Shown here: positions 28,917 to 41,212 of the stretch, piece by piece | Position numbering within the stretch: position 1 is the stretch's first letter | Layout: every line of letters begins with the position of its first letter | DNA from: Variovorax sp. WS11 | Lineage (GTDB): Bacteria > Pseudomonadota > Gammaproteobacteria > Burkholderiales > Burkholderiaceae_C | Direction of reading: 5' to 3' | Assembly (NCBI RefSeq): GCF_010499245.1 | Contig: NZ_JAAGOW010000001.1 | Coordinates: 1,674,001 to 1,738,000 of the forward strand | DNA length: 64,000 nt | Position numbers and translations under genes: made by a program | Notes under the pieces: generated by a model | The model's input: only the letters and a program-made list of their open reading frames with translations | What the model was told of the DNA's origin: nothing | Databases searched by the model: none

Positions 28917-29918
28917 TCAGGCGTCGCTTCGCATCCCGAGCCGCTCCAGCAGCGCGCGGTCCTTCGCGGCTTGCGGGTTGGCAGTGGTCAGCAGGCGATC
29001 GCCATAGAAGATCGAATTGGCACCGGCGAGGAAGCACAGCGACTGCAGCGCCTCGTCCATCTGCTCGCGCCCGGCCGACAGGCGCACCATGCTCTTCGGC
29101 ATGGTGATGCGGGCGACGGCGATGGTGCGCACGAATTCGAAGGGGTCGAGCGGCTCGGTGCCGGCCAGCGGCGTGCCCTCGACCTGCACCAGGTTGTTGA
29201 TGGGCACCGACTCGGGGTACGGGTCGAGGTTGGCCAGCTGCGCGATCAGGCCGGCACGCTCCAGCCGCGATTCGCCCATGCCGACAATGCCGCCGCAGCA
29301 CACATGCAGGCCCGCGTCGCGCACGTGGCCCAGGGTGTCGAGGCGGTCCTGGTAGGTCCGGGTCGTGATGATCTTGTCGTAGAACTCGGGGGCGCTGTCG
29401 AGGTTGTGGTTGTAGTAGTCCAGGCCCGCGTCCGCCAGCCGCTGCGCCTGCTCGGCCTCGAGCATGCCGAGGGTCACGCAGGTCTCCAAACCGAGCGCCT
29501 TGACGCCGCGCACCATCTCGATGACGGGCTCCAGATGCCGTTCCTTCGGGCTGCGCCAGGCCGCGCCCATGCAGAAGCGGGTGGCGCCGTGGTCCTTCGC
29601 GGCCTGGGCGGCGGCGAGCACGTCGTCGAGCGCCATCAGCTTGTCGGCCTTCAGGCCGGTGTCGTGGTGCGCGCTCTGCGGGCAGTAGCCGCAGTCCTCC
29701 TCGCAGCCGCCGGTCTTGATCGACAGCAGGGTGGAGAGCTGCACGGTGTTGGCGTCGAAGTTCGCGCGATGCACCTGCTGCGCGCGGAACAGCAGGTCGT
29801 TGAAGGGCAGCTCGAAGAGGGCCGCGATGCTGTCGACACGCCACTCGGCGCCGGCAGGAAGGGCGTGCTGCTGCGAGGCCGTAGCCTTGCGGTCGATGAA
29901 GCTGATGCTGTGTTCCAT
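28917..29918 (-). CDS. bioB: Biotin synthase
   Basis: Radical-SAM enzyme inserting sulfur into dethiobiotin. 333 residues. [11 protein letters not shown] gives the CxxxCxxC cluster-binding motif, HHDTGL follows, [12 protein letters not shown] and [12 protein letters not shown] are conserved substrate and second-cluster segments, and VRLSAGRE the [2Fe-2S]-ligand Arg region. ATG 29918 chosen; 26 bases after bioD. Last biotin gene of a bioA-F-D-B order. Confidence 0.97.
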   Translation of the reverse strand: MEHSISFIDRKATASQQHALPAGAEWRVDSIAALFELPFNDLLFRAQQVHRANFDANTVQLSTLLSIKTGGCEEDCGYCPQSAHHDTGLKADKLMALDDVLAAAQAAKDHGATRFCMGAAWRSPKERHLEPVIEMVRGVKALGLETCVTLGMLEAEQAQRLADAGLDYYNHNLDSAPEFYDKIITTRTYQDRLDTLGHVRDAGLHVCCGGIVGMGESRLERAGLIAQLANLDPYPESVPINNLVQVEGTPLAGTEPLDPFEFVRTIAVARITMPKSMVRLSAGREQMDEALQSLCFLAGANSIFYGDRLLTTANPQAAKDRALLERLGMRSDA

Positions 29919-29944
29919 GAGAAAGAAGAGTTCCTGTGTCCGGT

Positions 29945-30643
29945 TCAGGCGGCCAGCGCCGCGGTGCTGCGCAGCGCGCGCAGGTCGAGATGGCGCGCAG
30001 CGAGGGCCGCCTCGGGCGAGGCCAGATGCGGCACCACGCCGAGCAGCGGCGCATCCAGGCGCGCGCGCAGGGTCTGCAGGTTGTCGTCGAGGGCCAGCAT
30101 GCGCGGATCGATGGCGCTGCCGACCCAGCCGGCGAGCACGAGGCCGCGCGCGCGGATCGCCTCGGCCGTGAGCAGCGCATGGTTGAGGCAGCCGAGCCGC
30201 AGCCCCACCACGAGCACCACGGGCAGCCCCAGGGCCAAAGCGAGATCGGCGCTGTCGAAGTCGTCGGCCAGCGGCACGCGAAAGCCGCCCACGCCTTCGA
30301 CGACCACCGCATCGGCCTGCCGTGCGAGCTGCGCGTAGGCCGACAGCAGGGGTTGCAGCGCGATGTGCACGCCCTCTTCCCGTGCCGCCAGGTGCGGTGC
30401 CATCGGGGCGCGCAGCAGGTAGGGGCAGCGCAGTGCGAGCGGGGCTTCGACATTGCCGGCGGCCTGCAGCCGCTCGACGTCGTCGTTGCGCCAAGTGCCG
30501 TCGATGAGGTCCAGGCCTGCGGCCACCGGCTTCATGCCGACTGCGCGCAGGCCCGACGCCGCCAACGACGACAGCATGGCGCTGCTGACCAGCGTCTTGC
30601 CCACGCCGGTGTCGGTGCCGGTGACGAAGCAGTGCATCGTCAT
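29945..30643 (-). CDS. bioD: Dethiobiotin synthetase
   Basis: ATP-dependent ring closure of 7,8-diaminopelargonate to dethiobiotin. 232 residues with the P-loop [17 protein letters not shown], the [11 protein letters not shown] segment of the substrate site and [25 protein letters not shown] 30643 overlaps the bioF stop by four bases (ATGA); a second ATG two codons later is possible. Confidence 0.95.
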   Translation of the reverse strand: MTMHCFVTGTDTGVGKTLVSSAMLSSLAASGLRAVGMKPVAAGLDLIDGTWRNDDVERLQAAGNVEAPLALRCPYLLRAPMAPHLAAREEGVHIALQPLLSAYAQLARQADAVVVEGVGGFRVPLADDFDSADLALALGLPVVLVVGLRLGCLNHALLTAEAIRARGLVLAGWVGSAIDPRMLALDDNLQTLRARLDAPLLGVVPHLASPEAALAARHLDLRALRSTAALAA

Positions 30644-31872
30644 GCGGCCTCCTTCCACGGCTGCGCCAGCACCTGCCCCAGCGCATCGACCAATCGCGCG
30701 ACGTCGCCTTCGCCATGGCTGGCCGACAGCGCGATGCGCAGCCGCGCCGTGCCGGCCGGCACGGTGGGCGGCCGGATCGCGCCGACCCGCAGCCCAAGGC
30801 CGTCGAGCTGCGCCGACAGCCGCATCGCGCGCGCGTTGTCGCCCACGATCAGCGGCTGGATCGCGGTCGGCGAATCCGCCAGCCAGGCGCTGCCGTCGGC
30901 GGGCAGCACGCGCTGCAGGCCCGCGCGCAGTTGGGCAATGCGGGCGCGCAGCTGCGCTCGGCGCTGTGCCCCCTCTTCGCCTTCGATCAGGTCCAGGCTG
31001 GCGAGCAGCGCATGGGCGATGGCCGGCGGCGCGGCGGTGGTGAAGATGTAGGGCCGCGCACGCTGCACCAGATAGTCGATCACGGTGCGATGCGCGGCCA
31101 CGAAGGCGCCCGACACGCCGGCCGCCTTGCCGAGCGTGCCGATGAGGACGAGCCGCTCGGAGCGAAGACCCGCCTCTTCCAGCACGCCGTGGCCTCGCGC
31201 GCCCAGCACGCCGAAGCCATGCGCATCGTCCAGCACCAGCCAGGCATCGTGGCGCTCGGCCAGTGCCAGCAGCCCGGCCACCGGTGCGATGTCGCCGTCC
31301 ATGCTGAACACGGCATCGCTGACGATCAGCTTGACCGGCGCATCGCAGGCCGCGAGCTGCGCATCGAGCGCCTGCACGTCGCAGTGCGCATAGCGCTCGA
31401 CGCGCGCCTTGGCCAGGCGCGCGCCGTCGATCAGCGAGGCATGGTTGAGCGTCTCCGAGAAGATCACCGCCTCGGCGCCGCCGAGCGCGGACAGCACCGC
31501 GAGGTTGGCCATGTAGCCGGTGCAGAAGAACAGGCTCTGCGCCTCGGGGATGTGCGGCGCCATCCAGCCGGCCAAGCGCTCCTCGAGCTGCGCATGCGCG
31601 CGCGAGTGGCCAAGGATCAGGTGCGAGCCGCCGCTGCCCGCGCCGTAGCGCGACGCGCCTTCGGCCAGCGCGGCCGCCAGGGCCGGATGCACGGCCAGGC
31701 CGAGGTAGTCGTTGCTGCTGAAGGCCAGCATGCTGCGCGGCGCCGCGGCGCCAGCCAGCGTGAGAAGCTGCTCGGGCGCGCAGGGCGTCTCGGCGATCAG
31801 CCGGCGGCGGCGCAGAGCCTGCGCGTCCAGCGTCGCGATCTCGTGCTGGAGGCGGTCAAGCAAGCGCGACAT
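30640..31872 (-). CDS. bioF: 8-amino-7-oxononanoate synthase
   Basis: PLP enzyme joining pimeloyl thioester and L-alanine. 410 residues. [13 protein letters not shown] near the N-terminus, [20 protein letters not shown], the cofactor Asp/His in [13 protein letters not shown] and the PLP lysine in [13 protein letters not shown] are canonical. ATG 31872 lies 17 bases inside the bioA 3' end, favouring coupled translation; an upstream in-frame ATG would extend into bioA with no family similarity. Confidence 0.95.
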   Translation of the reverse strand: MSRLLDRLQHEIATLDAQALRRRRLIAETPCAPEQLLTLAGAAAPRSMLAFSSNDYLGLAVHPALAAALAEGASRYGAGSGGSHLILGHSRAHAQLEERLAGWMAPHIPEAQSLFFCTGYMANLAVLSALGGAEAVIFSETLNHASLIDGARLAKARVERYAHCDVQALDAQLAACDAPVKLIVSDAVFSMDGDIAPVAGLLALAERHDAWLVLDDAHGFGVLGARGHGVLEEAGLRSERLVLIGTLGKAAGVSGAFVAAHRTVIDYLVQRARPYIFTTAAPPAIAHALLASLDLIEGEEGAQRRAQLRARIAQLRAGLQRVLPADGSAWLADSPTAIQPLIVGDNARAMRLSAQLDGLGLRVGAIRPPTVPAGTARLRIALSASHGEGDVARLVDALGQVLAQPWKEAA

Positions 31873-33247
31873 CGCGGACCTCCCGGGCAGCATGCGGCGC
31901 GGCGACCGCGTCCAGGGTGGCGAGCGTGCCCTCGACAAGGCGATCGATCTCGTGGTCGGCGATGGCGTAGGGCGGCATCAGGTAGACGGTGCCGCCGATC
32001 GGGCGCATCAGCAGGCCCTGGTCGCGCGCGGCCAGATGAAAGCGCTCGGCGAAACGCTCGCCGGGCTCGCGCACGTCGAAGGCGGAGATCATGCCGCGCT
32101 GGCGCAGGTGCGCGACCGGGCGTGTGCCCAGCCCTTGCTGCAACCGCTGCAGGATGCGCGCAGCCCGGGCGCGATTGCGGTTCAGCACGTCTTCGCGCTC
32201 GAACAGCTCGAGTGTGGCCAGCGCCGCGCGACAGGCCAGCGCATTGCCCGTGTAGGAATGCGAATGCAGAAAGCTGCGTGCCACGTCGGCATCGACGAAG
32301 CCCTGGTAGATGGCCTCGCGCGCCATCACCAGCGCCAGCGGCAGGTAGCCGCCGCTGATGCCCTTGGACAGGCACAGGAAGTCGGGCCAGATGCCGGCCT
32401 GCTCGCAGGCGAAGAAGCTGCCGGTGCGTCCGCAGCCCACTGCTATCTCGTCGGCGATCAGGTGCACGCCGTAGCGGTCGCACAGGGCGCGCACGAGGCG
32501 CAGGTACTCGGGGTCGTGCATCGCCATGCCGGCGGCGCACTGCACCAGCGGCTCGACGATCACGGCGGCGATGCTGTCGTGCTGCTCGGCGAGGAGCGCG
32601 CCGAGGGCATCGGCCTCACGGCGCGCGACGGCGGTGGCGTCTTCGCCCGGCAGCGCGCCGCGTGCGTCGGGCGAAGGCACCAGATGCGCTTCGCCCAAGA
32701 GCGGCGCATAGGCATCGCGGAAGACGGCGACGTCGGTCACATGCAGCGCGCCCAGGGTCTCGCCGTGGTAGCCCTGGCGCAGCGCCACGAAGCGGCGCTT
32801 GCCGCCCCGGCCCGCATTGCGCCAGGCATGGAAGCTCATCTTCAGCGCGATCTCCACCGCCGAGGCGCCGTCGGAGGCATAGAAGCAGTGGCCCAGCGCG
32901 CCGCCGGTCAGGGCGGACAGACGCTCGGCCAGTTCGACCGCCGGGGCATGCGTGCAGCCCGCCAGCATCACGTGCGGCAGCGTGTCGAGCTGCTCCTTGA
33001 GCGCGGCATTGATGGCCGGGTGCGCATGGCCGAACAGGTTGACCCACCAGGAGCTGGTGGCGTCCAGGTAGCGGCGGCCGTCATGGTCGATCAGCCAGAC
33101 GCCTTCGCCGCGCGCGATCGGCAGCGGCGGCACTGCCTCCAGGCGAATGCTCTGGGTGCAGGGGTGCCACACATGGCGCCGGCTGCGCTGCTGCCAGTCG
33201 GCATTGCGCGATGCGGCGGGTGGGGTTGGAGAAGCAGGACTCAGCAC
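31856..33247 (-). CDS. bioA: Adenosylmethionine-8-amino-7-oxononanoate aminotransferase
   Basis: Uses SAM as amino donor to make 7,8-diaminopelargonate. 463 residues, class III aminotransferase: HVWHPCTQ, the substrate-site [40 protein letters not shown] (PLP Asp) and the PLP lysine in [13 protein letters not shown]. The start is GTG 33247, with GAGGA about ten bases upstream; there is no better ATG. First gene of the bio operon, behind a promoter at 33284-33312. No bioC or bioH lies in this window. Confidence 0.95.
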   Translation of the reverse strand: MLSPASPTPPAASRNADWQQRSRRHVWHPCTQSIRLEAVPPLPIARGEGVWLIDHDGRRYLDATSSWWVNLFGHAHPAINAALKEQLDTLPHVMLAGCTHAPAVELAERLSALTGGALGHCFYASDGASAVEIALKMSFHAWRNAGRGGKRRFVALRQGYHGETLGALHVTDVAVFRDAYAPLLGEAHLVPSPDARGALPGEDATAVARREADALGALLAEQHDSIAAVIVEPLVQCAAGMAMHDPEYLRLVRALCDRYGVHLIADEIAVGCGRTGSFFACEQAGIWPDFLCLSKGISGGYLPLALVMAREAIYQGFVDADVARSFLHSHSYTGNALACRAALATLELFEREDVLNRNRARAARILQRLQQGLGTRPVAHLRQRGMISAFDVREPGERFAERFHLAARDQGLLMRPIGGTVYLMPPYAIADHEIDRLVEGTLATLDAVAAPHAAREVRDVALA

Positions 33248-33283
33248 GCGGATGTTCCTCGTTCGTTAAGGCTAGGGCCGCGC

Positions 33284-33312
33284 ATCGTAGGCAGGGCGGC
33301 GCAGCGCCGCAA
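33284..33312 (-). promoter_or_regulatory. Probable bio operon promoter with overlapping palindrome
   Basis: Minus strand TTGCGG (33307-33312), 17-base spacer, TACGAT (33284-33289), about 37 bases ahead of the bioA GTG. The spacer and -35 contain GCGGCGC-T-GCGCCGC (33296-33310), a perfect 7+7 palindrome that could be an operator. Neither a BioR-type TTATCTATAA box nor a clear BirA operator is visible. Confidence 0.55.
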
Positions 33313-33342
33313 TGCGGCGGTTGCCTGCGAGATGCACGCCGC

Positions 33343-33393
33343 TTGCGCGACGTTCGCTGCCGTACGAATCATCTTTGCCTCAACGTCGCGCAA
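33343..33393. repeat. Perfect 12-bp inverted repeat upstream of the bio promoter
   Basis: TTGCGCGACGTT (33343-33354) and AACGTCGCGCAA (33382-33393) are exact reverse complements separated by 27 bases in the bioA/DUF4126 intergenic region. Candidate bipartite operator or large stem-loop; no regulator assigned. Confidence 0.7.
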
Positions 33394-33431
33394 CGGTCCG
33401 GCTTCTTGCCGCCCGTGCTGTTACAAAAAAA

Positions 33432-34094
33432 TCAAAGCTGCCCGTCCTCGCGCCTGTTCAGGCGAAAGGCCGGCGTCACGCCGGGGTCGGGGCGGCCGCT
33501 GAAGATGCGCGCCAGCCGACCGAAGAGAGCGCGCAGGAAGCGCCAGCTCTTGCGGATCAGCCAGACGGAGAGCGCCAGCAGCACGACGAACAACAGCAGG
33601 AACACGAGCGGATGCGCCACCGCCAGCCACAGCCCCGCCGGGACCAGGCCGTCCTCGACCAGCGAAGCACCCACATTGCTGAAGGGCTCGGGCGAGGTGT
33701 TGATGGCGGCGCGCGTGGTGGCCTTGGCCACATGCGCCGTGGCCGCGAAGCTGCCGCCCAGCAGCGCGGCGACGATCGCCATCACCGCATGGTCGGCCCC
33801 GAACACGCTGGCCGCCAGCGCGGCGCCCGCGGGAATGCGGATCACCGTGTGCACCATGTCCCAGAGCGAGTCGAGGCCGGGGATCTTGTCGGCGAAGAAC
33901 TCGATGAAGACCATGAAGCCGCTGGCCGCGATCACCACCGGATGCGCCAGCAGTTGCAGCCCGCCCGGCAGGGGCACCCAGCCCAGGTAGCCGGCCAGGC
34001 CGGTGAGCAGCACGACCAGGTACAGGCGCACGCCGCTGGCCCAGCCGATGGCGGCGGACAGGGCGAGCAACTGAGGCAGGTCGAGGGTGTCCAT
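33432..34094 (-). CDS. DUF4126 family membrane protein
   Basis: 220 residues with about five or six membrane spans and a basic, Arg-rich cytoplasmic tail. The pattern SAAIGWASGVRLYLVVLLTGL near the start and FFADKIPGLDSLWDMVHTVIRIPAGA match DUF4126 proteins of unknown function. It begins 18 bases after the enoyl-CoA hydratase stop, so it ends the upstream liu transcript. The 184-base gap after it holds the bio promoter. Confidence 0.82.
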   Translation of the reverse strand: MDTLDLPQLLALSAAIGWASGVRLYLVVLLTGLAGYLGWVPLPGGLQLLAHPVVIAASGFMVFIEFFADKIPGLDSLWDMVHTVIRIPAGAALAASVFGADHAVMAIVAALLGGSFAATAHVAKATTRAAINTSPEPFSNVGASLVEDGLVPAGLWLAVAHPLVFLLLFVVLLALSVWLIRKSWRFLRALFGRLARIFSGRPDPGVTPAFRLNRREDGQL

Positions 34095-34112
34095 GGTGCG
34101 GCGCCGAAGGGC

Positions 34113-34901
34113 TCAGCCGGAAATCCAGGAGGGCTTGCGCTTCTGCAGGAAGGCCTGAACGCCTTCTCGGCCTTCCTCGCTGGCGCGGATGTCCGCGATG
34201 CCCTGCACGGTCTTCTCGATGAGCGCATCGTCGATCTCGCGGCCCGCGACGTCGGCGATCAGCTGCTTGCAGGCGCGCACCGCCGCCGGGCTGGCGCCGG
34301 TGAAGGCCTTCACGATCTCGGCCACCTTCGCATCGAGCGCATCGGCCGCCACCACCTCGTGCACGAAGCCGATGCGATGCGCCTCGGCCGCGCTGAAGCG
34401 CTCGCCGGTGAGGAAATAGCGCTGCGCGGCGCGCGTGCCCATGGCGCGCAGCACGTAGGGGCTGATGGTCGCGGGGATCAGGCCGATCTTCACTTCGCTC
34501 AGGCAGTACCAGGCCGTGTCCACGCTCACCGCGACATCGCAGGCCGCCACCAGCCCCATGCCACCGGCATACGTGTCGCCCTGCACGCGCGCGATCACCG
34601 GCTTCGGGCTCTCGTGGATGGTGCGCAGCATCTCGGCCAGGCCGCCCGCATCGGCGAGGTTCTGCTCGTGCGTGAACTCGGCCGCGCGGCGCATCCAGTT
34701 GAGGTTGGCGCCGGCGCAGAAGGCCGGGCCGTGGGCGCCCAGCACGATCACGCGCACCTCGCTCGCGGCGCCGGCCTGCGAGAAGGCCTCGCTCAGCTCG
34801 TGAATGACGACTTCGTCGAAGGCGTTGCGCAGCTCGGGCCGGTTAAGCCAGATGCGCGCGACGGCGCCTTCGAGGACGAGCTCCAGCGTGGTGAACTTCA
34901 T
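34113..34901 (-). CDS. liuC: Enoyl-CoA hydratase / 3-methylglutaconyl-CoA hydratase
   Basis: Crotonase-fold enzyme of 262 residues. NRPELRNAFDEV, the oxyanion-hole segment GAHGPAFCAGANLNWMRR, and QGDTYAGGMGLVAACDVAV are typical. Placement between both carboxylase subunits makes hydration of 3-methylglutaconyl-CoA to HMG-CoA its likely reaction. ATG 34901 overlaps the DinB-like stop by four bases. Confidence 0.92.
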   Translation of the reverse strand: MKFTTLELVLEGAVARIWLNRPELRNAFDEVVIHELSEAFSQAGAASEVRVIVLGAHGPAFCAGANLNWMRRAAEFTHEQNLADAGGLAEMLRTIHESPKPVIARVQGDTYAGGMGLVAACDVAVSVDTAWYCLSEVKIGLIPATISPYVLRAMGTRAAQRYFLTGERFSAAEAHRIGFVHEVVAADALDAKVAEIVKAFTGASPAAVRACKQLIADVAGREIDDALIEKTVQGIADIRASEEGREGVQAFLQKRKPSWISG

Positions 34902-35407
34902 TGCTTTGCTTCCTGTTGAAGAAGGTAGACCCAGTCGAGCTCGGGCCCGGGCTGCACCATGCCGGTGAGCGCGGCCGTGACCTGGCCGCGATGGTGGGTC
35001 GCATGGTTGAACACGTGGCCGAGTGCCGGCGCGAAGGGGATACGTACCTGCTCGCCGTTGTTGCGCGTGTAGGCCAGCTCGCCGTCGTAGCGCTCGGGCG
35101 CGAGCGTGGCGAGCCAGGGGCTCCAGCGCGTGACCGCCTGCGCCAGCGCCTCGCACACGGCCGCACGGTCGGTGTGCAGCTCGGTGTCGAGCGGGATGCG
35201 CGGGGAGCGGCCTTCGGCGAAGCGCGCGTACCAGAGGTTGTCGGCCACCAGCAGGTGGTTGAGCGTGCCGTGCACCGAGCGGAAGAAGAGGCCGCAATCG
35301 CGGCGCCAATCGGCGTCCGACAGGTTCTTCAGGTTGGACGCGAGCAGCTTGTTCGTGGCCCACACGTGGTAGCGCCCCAGGCTCGCGAAGTAGTTCGGCA
35401 AGGACAT
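34898..35407 (-). CDS. DinB-like four-helix-bundle protein
   Basis: 169 residues of the DinB/YfiT-like superfamily of putative metal-dependent enzymes. Three His typical of the metal site appear: HVWATNKLL near the N-terminus, FFRSVHGTLNHLLVADNLWY, and HVFNHATHHRGQV. The actual activity (often thiol transfer) is unknown. It is embedded in the liu operon, 16 bases after the carboxylase beta subunit and overlapping the hydratase start. Confidence 0.85.
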   Translation of the reverse strand: MSLPNYFASLGRYHVWATNKLLASNLKNLSDADWRRDCGLFFRSVHGTLNHLLVADNLWYARFAEGRSPRIPLDTELHTDRAAVCEALAQAVTRWSPWLATLAPERYDGELAYTRNNGEQVRIPFAPALGHVFNHATHHRGQVTAALTGMVQPGPELDWVYLLQQEAKQ

Positions 35408-35423
35408 GCTCGTCTCCTCGGTG

Positions 35424-37033
35424 TCACATGCGGAAGATGCCGAAGCGCGGCTCGGGCACGGGCGCGTGGCGCGCCGCGGCCAGGCCCAGCGCCAGCACGC
35501 GGCGCGTGTCGGCCGGGTCGATGATGCCGTCGTCCCACAGCCGCGCGGTGGCGTAATAGGGGTGGCCCTGCTGCTCGTACTGCTGGCGGATCGGGGCCTT
35601 GAAGCCTTCTTCTTCCTCGGCGCTCCATTGCCCGCCCTTGGCCTCGATGCCGTCGCGCTTGACGGTGGCCAGCACGCTCGCGGCCTGCTCGCCGCCCATC
35701 ACGCTGATGCGCGCGTTGGGCCACATCCAGAGGAAGCGCGGCGAGTAGGCGCGGCCGCACATGCCGTAGTTGCCCGCGCCGAAGCTGCCGCCGATGATGA
35801 TGGTGAACTTGGGCACGTTGGCGGTGGCCACGGCCGTCACCATCTTGGCGCCGTGGCGCGCGATGCCCTCGTTCTCGTACTTGCGCCCGACCATGAAGCC
35901 GGTGATGTTCTGCAGGAACACGAGCGGGATCTTGCGCTGGCAGCACAGCTCGATGAAATGCGCGCCCTTCTGCGCCGACTCGGAAAAGAGGATGCCGTTG
36001 TTGGCCACGATGCCCACCGGCATGCCTTCGATCTCGGCGAAGCCGCACACGAGCGTCGCGCCGAAGCGGGCCTTGAATTCGTGGAACTCGCTGCCGTCGA
36101 CGATGCGGGCGATGATCTCGCGCACGTCGAAGGGCTTGCGGGTGTCGGTGGGGATCACGCCGTAGAGCTCTTCCGGCGCGAAGGCCGGCGCGCGAACCTC
36201 CTTGGGTTCGCCGACCGCGGCCTGGCTGCTCCTCGCGTTGAGGTTCTCGATGGCGGTGCGAGCCAGCGCGAGCGCATGCAGATCGTTCTGCGCCAGGTGA
36301 TCGGCCACGCCCGACAACCGCGTGTGCACGTCGCCGCCGCCCAGGTCCTCGGCCGTCACCACCTCGCCGGTGGCCGCCTTCACCAGCGGCGGGCCGCCCA
36401 GGAAGATGGTGCCCTGCTCCTTGACGATGATCGACTCGTCGCTCATCGCCGGCACGTAGGCGCCGCCTGCCGTGCAGGAGCCCATGACCACCGCGATCTG
36501 CGCGATGCCCTGGGCGCTCATGTTGGCCTGGTTGTAGAAGATGCGGCCGAAGTGATCGCGATCGGGGAAGACCTCGTCCTGGTTCGGCAGGTTGGCGCCG
36601 CCCGAGTCCACCAGGTAGATGCAGGGCAGCCGGTTCTGCTCGGCGATCTCCTGGGCACGCAGGTGCTTCTTGACCGTCATCGGGTAGTAGGTGCCGCCCT
36701 TCACGGTGGCGTCGTTGCACACGACCATGCAGTCCACCCCGCTCACGCGGCCGATGCCGGCGATCAGGCCCGCGCCGGGCGCTGCGCCGTGGTACATCGC
36801 ATGGGCGGCGAGCGGCGCGATCTCGAGGAAGGGCGTGCCCGGGTCGAGCAGTTGCGCCACGCGGTCGCGCGGCAGCAGCTTGCCCCGCGCGGTGTGCTTG
36901 CTGCGCGCGGCCTCGCCGCCGCCGGCCTCGACCTTGGCGAACTGCGCGTGCAGGTCGTCGACCAGGGCACGCATGGCCGAGGCATTGGCCTGGAATTCGG
37001 CGGAGCGTGCGTTGAGTTTGGTTTCGAGTTTGC

Positions 37034-37037
<4 letters not shown>
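35424..37037 (-). CDS. liuB: 3-methylcrotonyl-CoA carboxylase, carboxyltransferase beta subunit
   Basis: 537 residues, carboxyltransferase fold of two crotonase-like halves: [26 protein letters not shown] start, [29 protein letters not shown] (acyl-CoA site), [16 protein letters not shown], and in the C-terminal half [20 protein letters not shown] and [20 protein letters not shown]. These segments separate methylcrotonyl- from propionyl-CoA carboxylases. ATG 37037 overlaps the ligase stop by four bases (ATGA). Confidence 0.95.
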
Positions 37038-38737
<1,700 letters not shown>

Positions 38738-38766
38738 ATCGTCTCCTGAGGGAATGAAGTCCAACC

Positions 38767-39939
38767 CTAGGCCGTCTCAGCGAACAGTTCGCGGCCGATC
38801 AGCATGCGCCGGATCTCGCTCGTCCCCGCCCCGATCTCGTACAGCTTGGCATCGCGCCACAGCCGCTCGACCGGAAATTCCTTGGTGTAGCCCACGCCGC
38901 CCAGCGCCTGGATCGCCTCGCCGGCCATCCAGGTCGCCTTCTCGGCCGAATAGAGAATGGCACCGGCCGCGTCCTTGCGGAAGGTGCGCGCATGGTCCTT
39001 GCGGTCGCAGGCCTTGCCCACCGCGTAGACGTAGGCGCGGGTGGCCTGCCAGGTGGAATACATGTCGGCCAGCTTGCCCTGCATCAGCTGGAACTCGCCG
39101 ATGCTCTGGCCAAACTGCTGGCGCTCGTGGATGAAGGGCAGAACCGCATCCATGCAGGCGGCCATGATGCCCAGCGGGCCGCCGGAGAGCACCGCGCGCT
39201 CGTAGTCGAGGCCGCTCATCAGCACCTTGGCACCCATGCCCTCGCCACCCAGCACGTTCTCCTCGGGCACCTCGCAGTTGTCGAAGAAGAGCGGGAAGGT
39301 GTTGGAGCCGCGCATGCCCAGCTTGTCGAGCTTGGTGCCGGCCGAGAAGCCCTTGAAGCCCTTCTCGACGATGAAGGCCGTCATGCCCCGCGCGCCCATC
39401 TCGGGCTCGGTCTTGGCGTAGATGACGAGGGTGTCGGCGTCGCCGCCGTTGGTGATCCACATCTTGCCGCCGTTGAGCACGTAGCGGTCGCCCTTCTTCT
39501 CGGCGCGCAGCTTCATGCTGACCACGTCGGAGCCTGCGTTGGGCTCGCTCATGGCCAGCGCGCCCACGTGCTCGCCGCTCACGAGCTTGGGCAGGTACTT
39601 CTTCTTCTGCGCCTCGCTGCCGTTGCGGTGGATCTGGTTGACGCAGAGGTTGGAATGCGCGCCGTAGGACAGGCCCACCGAGGCCGAGGCCCGCGACACC
39701 TCCTCCATGGCCACGACGTGCGCCAGGTAGCCCAGCTCGGTGCCGCCGTATTCCTCCTTCACCGTCATGCCGTGCAGGCCCAGTTCGCCGAGCTTCTTCC
39801 AGAGGTCGTGGGGGAAGAGGTTCTCGCGGTCGATCTCGGCGGCGCGCGGCGCGATCTCGTGGGCGGCGAAGTCGGCCACCGCGTCGCGCAGCGAATCGAT
39901 GGTCTCGCCGAGGTCGAAATTGAGGCCGGGATCATGCAT
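38767..39939 (-). CDS. liuA: Isovaleryl-CoA dehydrogenase
   Basis: FAD enzyme oxidising isovaleryl-CoA to 3-methylcrotonyl-CoA. 390 residues. [15 protein letters not shown] and [16 protein letters not shown] are acyl-CoA dehydrogenase signatures, and [17 protein letters not shown] carries the catalytic Glu at the position peculiar to isovaleryl-CoA dehydrogenases. ATG 39939 preceded by AAGGAGA. First gene of the liu run, divergent from the AraC-type regulator. Confidence 0.95.
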   Translation of the reverse strand: MHDPGLNFDLGETIDSLRDAVADFAAHEIAPRAAEIDRENLFPHDLWKKLGELGLHGMTVKEEYGGTELGYLAHVVAMEEVSRASASVGLSYGAHSNLCVNQIHRNGSEAQKKKYLPKLVSGEHVGALAMSEPNAGSDVVSMKLRAEKKGDRYVLNGGKMWITNGGDADTLVIYAKTEPEMGARGMTAFIVEKGFKGFSAGTKLDKLGMRGSNTFPLFFDNCEVPEENVLGGEGMGAKVLMSGLDYERAVLSGGPLGIMAACMDAVLPFIHERQQFGQSIGEFQLMQGKLADMYSTWQATRAYVYAVGKACDRKDHARTFRKDAAGAILYSAEKATWMAGEAIQALGGVGYTKEFPVERLWRDAKLYEIGAGTSEIRRMLIGRELFAETA

Positions 39940-40018
39940 GGGGTGTCTCCTTGGATGCGGGTTCGACTCGTGCGCCGGAAAAATCCCGCGCGGGCAGTCG
40001 CAGCTTACGCCGGCCTCC

Positions 40019-40056
40019 GTTGCAATTGGCGTCACAATGGTTGCATATTGCGCCAT
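40019..40056. promoter_or_regulatory. Direct repeat with 21-bp spacing, candidate AraC-type operator
   Basis: Two copies of GTTGCAnnTnGCGnCA begin at 40019 and 40040, matching at 12 of 17 positions and exactly 21 bp (two helical turns) apart, in the liuA/AraC intergenic region just ahead of the regulator start at 40074. Spacing and asymmetry are typical of AraC-family sites. Confidence 0.6.
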
Positions 40057-40073
40057 CTGCTTCGCGCCCTTTC

Positions 40074-41138
40074 ATGAGCTCCTCGCCCCTCAAGCCCGCC
40101 GGCCGTGCCGCCACGCCCATGGCCTTCGTCAGAGCGATCGTGCGGGGCTACGAGCGCTACGGAAAGGACCCTTCCCGGGCGTTGGCACAGGCACAGATTG
40201 CGCCGCAAGACCTGGGGAACGAGCAGGCCCGCGTGACCGCGGCCCAGTTCGAAACGCTGTCGGGCTACGCGATGCAGGAACTCGACGACGAGGCACTGGG
40301 CTGGTTCAGCCGCCGCCTGCCCTGGGGCACCTACGGCATGCTGTGCCGCGCCTCGCTGAGCTCGCCCGACCTCGGCGTGGCCATCCGGCGCTGGTGCCGC
40401 CACCACCGGCTGCTGACCGAGGACATCGCCCTCGAGCTCAAGGTGGCGGGCGGCGTGGCCACCGTCGCGATCCGCGAGCGTGTGGCGCTCGGCGCGCTGC
40501 GCGAGTTCTGCCTGGTCTCCAACCTGCGCTTCCTGCACGGCTATGCCTCCTGGGTCATCGATTCGCGGGTGTCGCTGCGCGCGGCCCGCTTTCCCTTCGA
40601 GGCGCCGCCGCATCGCGATGCCTATCCGCTGATGTTCGGCGGCGAGCTCCACTTCGGCGCCGAAGCCGCCAGCTACAGCTTCGACGAGCGCTACCTGGCG
40701 CTGCCGCTGCGGCGCGACGAGCAGGCGCTGCGGACGATGCTGCGGCGCGCCCTGCCGCTGACGGTGCTGCAGTACCGGCGCGACCGGCTGCTGGGCCAGC
40801 GCGTGCGCGAGCTGCTGCGCGCCCATGGCCGGCAGGCGGCGACGGCCGAGTCGCTGGCGCAGATCCTGAACGTGTCGGCCCGCACGCTGCACCGCCAGCT
40901 GCTGGAGGAAGGCGTCTCGCTGCAGCAGCTCAAGGACGCGGTACGCCACGAGCAGGCGGCCGAGCAGTTGCGCCGCACCGAGCGGCCGATCAAGAAGATC
41001 GCGCTGGCGGTGGGTTTTCGCAATGAGAAAAGTTTTTCGCGGGCCTTCCGGGCCTGGGCCGGCGTGACGCCCGGCGCATTCCGGCGCGCAGGCGCAACAG
41101 TCGCGACGGATGGCTTGCCTGGCGAGGACAATCCGTGA
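40074..41138 (+). CDS. AraC-family transcriptional regulator (OruR/ArgR-like architecture)
   Basis: 354 residues. The N-terminal about 220 residues form the OruR-type ligand domain (ALAQAQIAPQDLGNEQARV start, GYAMQELDDEALGWFSRRLPWGTYGMLCRA). The C-terminus has two helix-turn-helix motifs: AESLAQILNVSARTLHRQLLEE and IKKIALAVGFRNEKSFSRAFRAWAGVTPG. Divergent from liuA across 134 bases containing a 21-bp-spaced repeat, so it most likely controls the liu operon and itself; ligand unknown. ATG 40074 has no clear ribosome-binding site. Confidence 0.9.
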   Translation: MSSSPLKPAGRAATPMAFVRAIVRGYERYGKDPSRALAQAQIAPQDLGNEQARVTAAQFETLSGYAMQELDDEALGWFSRRLPWGTYGMLCRASLSSPDLGVAIRRWCRHHRLLTEDIALELKVAGGVATVAIRERVALGALREFCLVSNLRFLHGYASWVIDSRVSLRAARFPFEAPPHRDAYPLMFGGELHFGAEAASYSFDERYLALPLRRDEQALRTMLRRALPLTVLQYRRDRLLGQRVRELLRAHGRQAATAESLAQILNVSARTLHRQLLEEGVSLQQLKDAVRHEQAAEQLRRTERPIKKIALAVGFRNEKSFSRAFRAWAGVTPGAFRRAGATVATDGLPGEDNP

Positions 41139-41212
41139 CAAAGTTCGGCGCTGCTCCGGCCCTCCCTCCTCCTGAGGACTCCGGGCGCGCTTTCTCGCCC
41201 TAGGATCGAGGC

